A DNA stretch of 29,489 nucleotides from positions 1-29,489 of the forward strand of contig CAJNOQ010001667.1 of NCBI GenBank assembly GCA_905250885.1, written 5' to 3'. Below the pieces are notes generated by a model. That model was not told the origin of the DNA. It saw only the letters and a program-made list of their open reading frames with translations, and searched no databases. The stretch is from Didymodactylos carnosus. Lineage: Eukaryota > Rotifera > Eurotatoria > Philodinida > Philodinidae. The position numbers and the translations under genes were made by a program. This document shows, piece by piece, positions 1 to 9,404 of the stretch (the stretch's first letter is position 1; each line of letters opens with the position of its first letter).

Positions 1-3000
1 CAACGATAGCGGCTCAACCTCAAACACGTACAACAGCAACGACAAATGGAACAACAAATGGACTTATTCAACAGTCTGATTCAACACCAACTCTTCATCC
101 ACAATACCATCATCAACTAATATTACAACAACAACAGCCTCCAGTACCATCTTCAAATTCAAATTCATCTTCATTGTCTTCGTCCCCATTACAACAACAA
201 AATGTCAATCATTCATCCTCAAATTCTTATCCAAATGGATTAAATGAATTTCAATCTCAAACGTTAATGAACAGTAGTCAAAAAATTAGTCAATCACCAG
301 ATCAAAATGACACCGTATGTATACATTCTAAAAATATATCGATCAATTATGAAATTTAATGTATTAGATAAGAAAGACTTAAATAAAAATAATTTTACAT
401 AAATTCTACGCGCATGATCTTAACCATAATAATTCTATATCATTTTTCTTCTTTTAGGCTCAATCAAATTCTATTTTAAAATCTTTATCAATCAATAATA
501 AATCTCCACAGAATAATCAATCATCTAGTACTCCACCAGATGTGAGTACACCATCTTCATCGACTACCAGTAGTGTCAGCATATCAAATACACAAAAACG
601 TTTACATGTATCAAACATACCGTTTCGTTTTCGAGATGAAGATTTAAAAGCGATGTTTGGGGTATATATTTCTCATTTTTTACTCAAATTTCTCATATCT
701 TCTCATTATTGCTCTCATTTTAGCAATTTGGCGATATTGTTGATGTTGAAATTATATTTAATGAACGTGGATCAAAGGTAAAATTACATGTCATGTCTAG
801 AGACTATATTGATTTATCACTGATTTTCTGTGCTCTAGGGTTTTGGATTTGTAACATTTGCTTTATGTGAAGAAGCTGATCTTGCACGAGAAAAATTACA
901 TGGTGCTGTTGTTGAAGGAAGAAAAATTGAAGTATGTTTAGTTTTATTAATTTATTTAAAGTTTTTTTTTTTTTATTTTTAAATTAAGTTTTTACTGAGT
1001 GAGAGAGAAAACGAATAATAAGGACGAGTTACTGCCATCTTTAAACGATAAATATCTTCTTGTTTTTTTCATAATGTTCCTCAAAATAACAAATCTTGTA
1101 TTGATAATTACAAACTATAGAAGAAATAGCAGATAATTATACCCACTTTTCGATACTACGATTGTCATCTAATGATAAAAAAAAATTAACTTAATACAAA
1201 ATGAGATGACTGTGATAAATATTAATTGATTGATGATAGTTTTCTTTCACGAACTGATAAGAATGGCATCTCGAATTTTTAGACAAAATACAAAATATTT
1301 GAAATTTTTCTTTTCATTTTACAAATTTTAATGCAACTATTTTGACACATAAACATATTAAAATAAGAGTGTGTACAAATTTTAAACTTATTCCATATTA
1401 AATTAAGATTTTAGTATTAATATAAATAGTAAATAAAAGATGTGTAAAAAAAAAGTCCACATTTTTTTTCTATATTTGTTTCTAGTATTTTTATTCGTCT
1501 CCACAGACTGGCTACTAAAAAACCAACTATAGGTATCTAGAATAAACAGACCACTTACTCATTAGTATGCTATAAAAACTTGAAGCAAGCTACCAATATT
1601 TTTCGTTCGTTTTTTTTTTTAATATTGATTTTGCATGCCTGTCTGTGGCTGCTTGTATGTCTATTATTATCATCATCATCGTGATAGATCTCTAGAAAAA
1701 AAATTGATTTTCATTAAAAAGAAAAATATCATCGTACACAAACGTATTAGTTGTGCATATATCGGCGCATGAATGTTATGATTCTTTTTTGTCTCCTTTC
1801 AATATGTGTACTGAACGTAGTATATAACTGATGGAAGTGTATATAAATCAGTGATGAAAAATATGATAAACAGTAACTCTCATTGATGTGGTTACTTATT
1901 GTTGTCCTCTCATCTATACATTGTTGTTATTATTAGTACATACTTTAGGATAATATACGCACATACACACATACCACACAAACACACTCACACACACTCA
2001 ATGTGCTATTAGTCAGTCGAAATTATATGTTTTCCCATCTAGTTTTCGCATGTGCATGATTGTTAACAACAGATCTTGTCTTTGTAGTCGTTGAAAATAA
2101 CCAAAAAAGAGGTGAATATGAATAAGAGAGAGAGAGAGAGAGAGAGAGATAGGAGAAAAGCGTATCACATCAGCAGAAGTATCGCACACTTTCATTGAGT
2201 CGAACATGTATGATCAGATGTTGTTTTCTAACATATTGTACATAAAAATAATTTGGTTTATATTGATGACACCTATTTCAAATGGTTATTGCCGAGTTAT
2301 AAGCTGCTCAGAAACTTGATAATAATGTCTTCTTTTGAGAAAGAGTTATTTTTTACAAAATATTCCATGTTTGACCAAGTAGAATCATCATTTGAATAAG
2401 TAAAAGATTCTTTTACATAGTCCATTGTAAAATTCATCAATTATTTCTGTCCCACACGAAAATAGTGTTGTTTTTAGTTGAATTTCGCTTATCTGACTGC
2501 ACTTATCTAACTGGACTGTCCGTGTAATATACAGTCATCGAGCAGTTTCGTTTCTGCGATCAAAAATTGCTTCAAAGACTAAGTTAAAAATACTCATGAT
2601 AACTTAGTTTTGATATATGTCTTGAAATAAGCATGCTTCTTTATTTTTAATTTTCATCAAAACACCTCTCTCTTCTGTCTTACATATATTCAATTTGCTA
2701 ATACTAACTGCCTATTTTAGAGGTATATAGATCACACATACACGTATATGCATTCTATACTCACTTTCTCAAATGCTATCAAACGCATGACAGCATCCCT
2801 TTGTAACACACATACTTGGTGATTTGTGTATGCGTATAACTGATTTTAAAATTTTGATCGTTTAAAGATGGCATTTTTTCACACTACTCAACTTTTTTTT
2901 TGCACTTGAGGTATGATCAACTTGTTTCGCTCTCTTTCTCTCTCTTGAAATGCCGCTTGTCATAAAAAAAAAATAAAAGTTGGGATAAACGCACGATGTA

Positions 3001-4843
3001 TACTTTCCTAATAGATTAGTATACGTTTTTTCTTTTAATTGAAAAAACGTTAACTACGTCACATACCAATGGAATGGCTAGGAAAAATGATGATGGCGTC
3101 CGCTCAGAGCATGTCCATTATACAGTTGTTGGTTTTTGTTTTGTTTCATTCATTCTGCTTTTGTTGTAAACAAATAGACGTATACTAGTAGCCGAGTAAC
3201 CACAATGCATGTGTCTTACTCGTTTTCTCTAGGTGAATATGGCTACAGCTCGATCACAATCAAAACCAAAACAAGTTGTTCCAAATTCATTTGGTAAGTA
3301 CTTTTATTTTACAATAGCTGGGTTTTTTTATGAGATTTTTTATTTTTATATTGAAGGTGTGATGATGAATGGTCGACAACGTCCAACATTAATTCCAGCA
3401 TCACAAGCGGGCTTAAGATCGGGTTTTACGACAAGTGTTGCACTTCCTGGTGGATATGCGTAAGCTTTTAGATATGAAAAACTTTCTAATTTATTTTAAC
3501 ATTTTCTTTTTTTCTCTAGAATATATTCTGATCAGTTAGCAGCGCTTGGTGGTATGGCTGCTTATCCATTAACTGCACAAAACGGAGGTGTTCGATACAT
3601 TACAACAGCGCCCGGTGTCGGACAACCAGGTGGAACATATGCGATTGGGTAAGATTGAAATTTCTTCACGCTTATTATGATCCTTATACCAGAATTTAAG
3701 TGAGGATCATTCTTTACCCTATATTAGTGTTCTTCCAATGGCAAATGGAAGTGGTCAACCAACTGGTTATATTATAAATGGTCAGCCAACTCACATGGCA
3801 ACGACTCAACAACTAGGGTAAATAAAAAGTGTTTGTGCTGTTTTCTATCGTTGGTTGTTAAGGGTTTTGCAGTGTTTGCTCGATTTGTGGTGGATATCTG
3901 CAGTTATTTCCTTTATTTCTCTATCATTTTTTTTCTTCTATTCGCTATGTTTTTGCAGAATAACTGGTTCAATTCGTACTTTACCAACATTTGCATCATT
4001 GGTATGAAAGTCTCATTCTTGGTTTTTCAACAAAAAAAAAAGAATGGACATGTGCATCAGCAACATTGTATAACAACAGATAGGATTTTAATATGTAGTC
4101 TTTTTTTTACAATCAAGCAGTATATTCTTATCATCATAAGCTTAAACATATATTATAGTTACTTTAAAACTTATCGTCATATCAATTAGAAGCTTTTAAG
4201 AACTTTAGAAAAAAATTGTTAGCACAAAATTACGGAGTCAATGTTAAAATCTTTAGATGAATGTCCTATACCTTCGCACGTCTGTTATACGGACAGACGG
4301 CTGTGTACAATGGCGCAATTTCCAATTATCTATTTGCATGTGAATGTGCGTATTATTCAAGAAGTACTATCCATATTTGCATGCTCGCCATTCGAAAAAA
4401 ATACAAAATAAAGCTTTTAGTTGAAGAGATGCGTCATTTTTTAGTTTAAATTTGAAAACGATATGACTTTGATATATGCATGTTGCCTGTGTGTGTGTAT
4501 GCGTGTGTTGTATGTTGAGATTTCAAAAAAAATTCAACGATACAATTCAATATGTCTTTTAGCGAATGTTACGCAATTTGACACAATGGCTGTTTTTGTC
4601 TTTTCTAGCTCAAAACTATACATTATTAGCTCAAATTAAACTTATTAATGATATTTATTTTTAATTTTAGACATGCTTATCCGGAAACTGCTTATATAAC
4701 TACTGCTCCGGGAACAATCGGACCTATCTCAGTAAGTTGAGATTAAATAAAATATAGAAATAGCAAAGCATGATGATATTAACGTGATTTTTCCCTTTTT
4801 TTAGAGTATGAGTAATACTGTGCACCGTTATCGACCATATTGA
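1..4843 (+). CDS. RBFOX: RBFOX-family RNA-binding splicing factor (5' partial, ten visible coding exons)
   Basis: Visible exons by frame and splice signals: <1..314, 458..661, 724..777, 839..931, 3233..3293, 3357..3459, 3520..3648, 3728..3817, 4671..4731, 4805..4843, giving 381 residues. The N-terminal part is Gln/Ser/Thr/Asn-rich and low in complexity. One RRM lies at about residues 151-228: RNP2 is LHVSNI, followed by [32 protein letters not shown] (RNP1) and [16 protein letters not shown], nearly identical to animal RBFOX as I recall it. Exon sizes of 54, 93 and 61 nt match the conserved RRM exons of vertebrate RBFOX genes. The C-terminal half is Gly/Ala/Tyr-rich and ends RYRPY, resembling the FAPY end of vertebrate nuclear isoforms. 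Family role: the RRM binds (U)GCAUG in introns and controls alternative exons in the nucleus; some isoforms act on 3' UTRs. The first exon continues beyond the window, so the true start is not visible. Family call near certain; exon ends inferred from reading phase. Confidence 0.93.
1959..2000 (+). repeat. CA-rich imperfect microsatellite
   Basis: A run of CACA/CATACA units interrupted by T and AA, inside the large RBFOX intron. CA-rich intronic runs can bind hnRNP L-type proteins, but nothing here shows that use. Confidence 0.75.
2125..2149 (+). repeat. (GA)n microsatellite
   Basis: About twelve uninterrupted GA units inside the large RBFOX intron, purine-rich on the sense strand. Confidence 0.95.
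3959..4001 (+). other. Candidate 43-nt alternative RBFOX exon
   Basis: Within the 853-bp intron 3818-4670 there is a pyrimidine tract ending TTTTTGCAG (AG at 3957-3958), followed by 43 nt and a GTATGA donor at 4002. Entered in the phase of the upstream exon it reads without a stop (G)[14 protein letters not shown]. Because 43 is not a multiple of three, inclusion moves the next exon into another frame and ends translation early in the last exon, replacing the RYRPY tail. Three TGCATG sites lie 330-480 nt downstream. Vertebrate RBFOX1 has mutually exclusive 40-nt and 43-nt exons at a similar place that change the C-terminus; the size match may be chance. No transcript evidence is available. 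Confidence 0.4.
4335..4482 (+). promoter_or_regulatory. Three TGCATG sites in the C-terminal RBFOX intron
   Basis: Full TGCATG hexamers at 4335-4340, 4378-4383 and 4477-4482, downstream of the candidate 43-nt exon and upstream of the exon at 4671. In known RBFOX regulation, sites downstream of a cassette exon favour its inclusion. Function here is inferred. Confidence 0.5.
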
Positions 4844-6518
4844 ATTAATGTTATCTTGTATAAATATAAATCGTTGAACAGTAGTATGTTGCTATTTTGG
4901 GTCAAAGTACCCATCATTTATTATTAATCTATTTTCACTTTTTGTTATTCTTATTTACTCTCTCTATTCGTTATTATTATTGTAAATATATCATCATACA
5001 TCATCAACGTGATTCCGTTACATTACAATACATATACACAGTGATGAGAAGATTACGGTAATATCGTCATACCGTTACTAATACATCTCTCTCTTTCTTC
5101 GTGTAATCAACGGTTGTTTTGGTCAAAAACAAATCAAAACACGTGTATACAACGATAATTTGTTTTCTTTTGTTCATGCTGATATAATCTCTCTTTTTTT
5201 TTGTGACGAACATATGCAGGGTATGTGTATGTTGTGTGTTTTTTATTCTTCGTTTTGCTCAAAAAACATAAGTGCAATCAAAAAAGTATATATCATTTGC
5301 GGGTTTTTTCTTTTTTATCCCTGCCCAGGTAGAATCTCGTTTGTTCTTACATTGTTTGTATGTAACCCGGTTCATGTTTTTTATATCGTGCTATAAAATT
5401 GAGCTCTTCCCTGATTGCATTTATCATACCCACCATCGAACAATCGTTTTAAGAGAACAAAAAAAGAAATTTGTTGTTTTTGGTGCTATATTTTGTAATT
5501 CTTCTGTTCTTGTAATTTCTAAAGAGTGATTTTTGTGAGTCAAAAACCAGCATCATTTATTGAAGCTTTAATTACATGTTGAGTCCAAAGATACTATTTT
5601 TTTCTTTTTTTTATGTCTCTGTTAATCGAGTGTGTACGTGTCTCTCATCAAGAAGGATGACTCAATGCCAATAGTCTATTCTATCATAGAACCGTAATTT
5701 TTTCACAGTTCTATAATTCTCTCGACAGTATATTAGCATCGTAGAGTACATCAGTCATGGTGACTTTTATAAAATGATTTTCTGTTTATTTATCTGCTGA
5801 CCTACACTATCAGCATAGATTTTACACAGTTCTTTACAGCTCTACAAAATTTATAGAATAGATATGACCGACTACTTTTCTCACTTAACACAAATTAGTT
5901 CAAATTTAAACAGTCAAGTGCTATTGTAAATGTCTATGAATTTATTTCCGTTATCGGGTAACAGTATCAATTTACATCAAACCACGAAAATATTCTATTT
6001 ACCTTATGGCACATGTGAAAAACGTAGAACACCCGCGAAAGAGGAAATTTTCTATTGGTGCATTATCTCCACTCATATACACCAGTGCAGCCATCTCGTT
6101 TGCAACAATTTGGAAGAAATCTGCAGATTTACCGAGAGAAAATGCCAAAATTTAATTTACTATTATTTTTTACATATAAATTAAGTTTTGTAATATTTAA
6201 ACAAACGAACGACAGAAGACGATTTCTGCAAGAAAATGGCCCTATATCTTTTTGAGAAGACGACTGAAACTGAACAGAAACAGTTCGTTATTTAGCTTTT
6301 AATATTTCTACGCCTTAAAAGTTGATTGTAAACTACCATATGCTGGAATTTTTAGTCATTTCTGAGCATCGGTCCAAAAAGCCTGTTCGATCGTATTTAT
6401 TCATTTTTCTCTGGAAGTTCGATGTTCTTAATAGAATCTTATATTAAACGGGCTTTAAAATGATCTATAGCAAGCACATCTTTTCAAACTAATGTCTTCA
6501 TAGAGTTATTGGTCAAAC
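4844..6518 (+). other. RBFOX 3' UTR and intergenic sequence
   Basis: About 1.7 kb without a supportable coding region. It is T-rich on the sense strand after the stop, with TGTAAATA (a Pumilio-type site) at 4981-4988. I see no clear polyadenylation signal to define the transcript end and no repeat of note. Open frames here are short and T-rich. Confidence 0.6.
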
Positions 6519-7115
6519 ATTATCTACGACTATTTGCTTCCCGTACATGTAACGCTTATTGAATGTAATAAAATGGATATAGTTTTGTCAGCGCACTCCG
6601 ACCCAGATTGGTTTATACATAGAAAAATTGAAAGGGTTACACAATGAGCTATTCTGAAGTACGAAGAAGTACAAAAAAGTACGAAGAAGTATAAAGAAGT
6701 ACGGAGAAGTACCGAGAAGTGCAGAAGTATGCTTTTCCCCCCTTGGATTAGGCACAGTTTGCATATAGAAAGATGCAGAATTAAAAGGGCTATCAAATGA
6801 GCCATAACACATTCTTTCAAATCGTAAGTTTAATCTGAATGAAAGTTTCATCAAACAGCATTCAAATGGAGAAAGGCTCCATGTCACCAAAATTAGCAAA
6901 ATTAATCAGAAAACAAGAAAAATATGTTATTCATTTTTTTACTCGTAAATCTAACAAACTTATGATTTGAAAGAATGTGTTATAGCTCGTTGTGTAGCCC
7001 TTTCAATTTTTCTATGTATAAACCATTCCGGCTCTGAGTATGCTGACAAAACTATATCCATTTTATTATATTCAATAAGCGTTACATGTACGGGAAGCAA
7101 ATAGTCATAGATAAT
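6519..7115. mobile_element. Inverted-repeat (MITE-like) element with duplicated arm
   Basis: The sequence from 6519 (ATTATCTACGACTATTTGC) returns in inverse orientation, ending at 7115, over roughly 140 bp. Part of the left arm is loosely repeated at 6745-6840 and also pairs with the right arm. Between the two left-arm copies lies a 10-bp minisatellite. No coding capacity is seen. The ends suggest a non-autonomous DNA transposon; I could not settle a target-site duplication. Confidence 0.65.
6657..6726 (+). repeat. 10-bp minisatellite, about seven units
   Basis: Consecutive units of exactly 10 bp, each starting AAGT followed by ACGAAG, ACAAAA, ACGAAG, ATAAAG, ACGGAG or ACCGAG. It lies in the interior of the inverted-repeat element 6519-7115. 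Confidence 0.9.
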
Positions 7116-7596
7116 AGCAGCTGTGTACTCAACATTCTCTTATTTATTCTTAACTGCTCTATCATCTGGGTAAGTAATGTTCAGCTGTTTCAGAAATGTT
7201 ACAAGCTTGACATAAAGAACTAGGTACAAACTGTCGCTCGTATTGATTGATCCGTAAAAAGGAGACTAAATTCTGAACGTCTTCTTGTCGTGTGAGCAAC
7301 ATTATGCCTATATATGACAGTAAACCATTTAGGTGAGGGTGGTAGTAACCTTTTTTAATTTAACTTAGTATAAAATGAAGGTTTGTATTAGTCATTCTAT
7401 TCTTGATAATACTGACTGAGACTGATCTCTCAAGGTGATTGGTATTGCTTACAGCACGCTGTACACTTAAGAATTGGTCAAAGACAATTTTAATGCTGAG
7501 TTACCTGTCTAGACTTATAACCATCTAAAAAACTACCTGTGAAAAATTAGCAGATCGACTCCTAGATGAGAAAATTAGTTCTTTCATTTATCAACG
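7116..7596. other. Intergenic spacer, nothing recognised
   Basis: About 480 bp between two elements. I see no coding region, RNA gene or obvious repeat. Confidence 0.5.
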
Positions 7597-7600
7597 TTAA

Positions 7601-7671
7601 CCCTTTCCAGCCTGATGTTGCCATTTGGCAACACTTTTTGCTGTGTTTTCGAAACAGCCGGCTGGAAAGGG
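7601..7671. mobile_element. 71-bp TTAA-flanked piggyBac-type MITE
   Basis: TTAA at 7597-7600 and 7672-7675 flank perfect 12-bp terminal inverted repeats, CCCTTTCCAGCC and GGCTGGAAAGGG. TTAA target duplications with ends starting CCY are the hallmark of piggyBac elements. The 47-bp interior holds two further hairpins: GTTGCCA-TT-TGGCAAC, and GCTGT...ACAGC closed by TTT/AAA. The whole element could therefore fold as a three-way junction. It encodes no protein. Confidence 0.8.
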
Positions 7672-7679
7672 TTAAAGTT

Positions 7680-8097
7680 ACTAACGAGGAAATCACTCCA
7701 ACTGTCCGATCGCTTTTTCATGAAACCTAGTGGACAATAGGTAATCGAGTGTGCTGAATCTGAATATCATAGTGGTTTAGGTATATAGGCCTCTAGAGAT
7801 CGTTTTTCTGGAAAACCAGCTTTTCAGAAACTCCAAAAGATAACCAAAACCTTTCTTAATGAGACATAATTGTAGCTCGCAGATTTCTGATTAAAATAAG
7901 ACACTTTCCAGCTCTACACGACCTTTCTTTGCAAAATTAGAGAATTTACAAGAAAAGCCCTAAATTACTTTCTTATTTCTGTAGCTTTGACCTGACAATG
8001 AACATTTAGGACTTTTCTTATAAATTCTCTAACTTTGTTCTCTAACTTTGTTTCGTGAAAAAAGCGATCAGACAGTTGGAGTGGTTTCCTCGTTAGT
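7680..8097. mobile_element. 418-bp terminal-inverted-repeat element
   Basis: The ends ACTAACGAGGAAA and TTTCCTCGTTAGT begin inverted repeats of about 48 bp that run to the CGCTTTTT(T)CA-GAAAC region with few mismatches. Inside is a second inverted pair (about 7938-7966 with 8005-8033) and a 14-bp tandem duplication, TCTCTAACTTTGTT. There is no coding capacity. It starts five bases after the TTAA of the preceding 71-bp element. A related single end, CCTCGTAAGT, lies at about 9276-9285. Confidence 0.7.
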
Positions 8098-8167
8098 GGA
8101 GTACGCTGGTAGCATCAATCAATCTTATTCAGTTGTCATTGAAGTGATGGAGCAGCTCAAAATACGT

Positions 8168-8784
8168 GAGTAAATGTATATCCAACCACTTGTTGGAAAA
8201 AGGGGTTTTTCGGCTTTTTTCGTGCTAGCTAGGTGGGAAGTGATTAGAAAACAGCTTTGGCCGAAAAAATTTGCCGACTTTCACCTAAAATGGCGAATAT
8301 TCCGATCGTTTTCTAGGAACATCTCAAGAAGGCCCGTAGGTGATTACAAGCATTTGAGCTCATATTTTGCTCATTAGAAAGGAACCACTAGATTAGTACA
8401 ATCTCCAAAGGATTCTCTTTTTATTGACCTTTGACCGAGATATGCATGTTCAAAACACAGGGATTTCCCATATCCATATTTTTATAATTTTATACAAATA
8501 CTGTGTTTTGAAACAGTCATATCTCGGTCAAAGGTCTTTGGAGATTGTACTAATCTAGTGGTTCCTTTCTAATGAGCAAAATATGAGCTCAAATGCTTGT
8601 AATCACCTACGGGCCTTCTTGAGATGTTCCTAGAAAACGATCGGAATATTCGCCATTTTAGGTGAAAGTCGGCAAATTTTTTCGGCCAAAGCTGTTTTCT
8701 AACCATTTCCCACCTAGCTAGCACGAAAAAAGTCGAAAAAACCCTTTTTCCAGAAAAGCGGTTGGATATCCATAGATTTACCCA
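8168..8784. mobile_element. Near-perfect 617-bp foldback element
   Basis: The left half returns almost base for base in inverse orientation in the right half. The arms start at GAGTAAAT (8168) and ATTTACCC (8784) and pair inward to CAAAACACAG and CTGTGTTTTG around a loop of about 40 bp (8462-8502). The main asymmetry is a stretch near 8411-8425 present only on the left. Identical short peptides read from both strands only reflect this symmetry, so no gene is called. High arm identity suggests recent formation or arm homogenisation. Confidence 0.85.
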
Positions 8785-9386
8785 ATGGTGAATATGCGAT
8801 ACATGTTTTGAAATGCTTTGCAAATAAAGACTGATAAGAAAATGAGAAGATAATGAAATTCAAATTTAACTGCTTTTGTATTTGTTCTTTTTACGATCAG
8901 GACTCCTCGAGAGCCTTCACAGTTACATTATAAAATAGTAACAGTTTCAGGTATTATCCCTGTTTTATCAGGCTGGGATCCGCACGGACCCTAGGTGGAC
9001 AACAAGTGGTTGCCCTAAACGTGGTCGTGTCAGGGTTAACTCACATTTCTTTTATTCTAATGCAATCGCGTATGTTTTTCTATTTGTTTTTTAAATTTGG
9101 TAAGATTGTTGGCCGATCTTTTTTGTACCTGTTTTCCAGCGAAACAAAAATATTCATAACTCTTAAAAGAAGTACCATGGGTATAAATTCTTTTAGAGTT
9201 TTAACTAGCACACACTTCCTCTATCAAATGGCATAAGATCATTGAAAACGGAGTTTGACACCTGGGAAGGTTTCCTCGTAAGTTGAGTTGCCTTTGAGCA
9301 TGAATTTTTTCCATCTTAATGAAAAATGCCAGGACCTAAGAAAAAAACTGACACTAATACAAATAGTATGAGGATCACTTTTTCCT
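8785..9386. other. Hairpin-rich upstream flank of the ankyrin-exonuclease gene
   Basis: No coding sequence. From about 8925 to 9037 there are several small hairpins in a row, such as GTTAC...GTAAC, CCTG...CAGG and GGATCCGCACGGACC, ending with CAGGG and TTAA (9036-9039). Those last bases resemble the right end of a TTAA-type element without a partner. A lone end like that of the 7680-8097 element occurs near 9276-9285. The promoter cannot be located. Confidence 0.35.
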
Positions 9387-9404
9387 ATGTTTCTCTTCAG
9401 ATTT

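Larger units (their letters stand above)
932..3232 (+). promoter_or_regulatory. Large RBFOX intron with clustered (T)GCATG sites
   Basis: This 2.3-kb intron separates the 93-nt RRM exon from the 61-nt exon; most other introns of the gene are 60-145 bp. I count eight GCATG on the sense strand (starting near 1633, 1767, 2048, 2054, 2631, 2785, 3109 and 3207). Three are the full TGCATG, one only about 21 nt upstream of the acceptor at 3232. At this base composition about one would be expected by chance. GCATG is the binding site of the RBFOX RRM, and vertebrate RBFOX genes autoregulate splicing of their RRM exon, so an autoregulatory array is a natural reading. Otherwise the intron holds CA and GA microsatellites and no coding sequence. 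Confidence 0.6.

Noticed and set aside
3833-4449. Open frames of 118 and 62 codons after the RBFOX exon at 3817
   Set aside because: Composition is that of T-rich intron, and the RBFOX exons on both sides join in phase across it. Only the 43-nt segment 3959-4001 looks exon-like.
5160-6255. Several open frames of 66-85 codons after RBFOX
   Set aside because: T-rich, Phe/Ile/Cys-heavy peptides without conserved features; probably 3' UTR and intergenic sequence.
8174-8823. Two matching open frames of 67 and 84 codons on opposite strands, looking like a duplicated gene
   Set aside because: They are the two arms of one foldback element read on both strands; there is no start context, splice pattern or family similarity.
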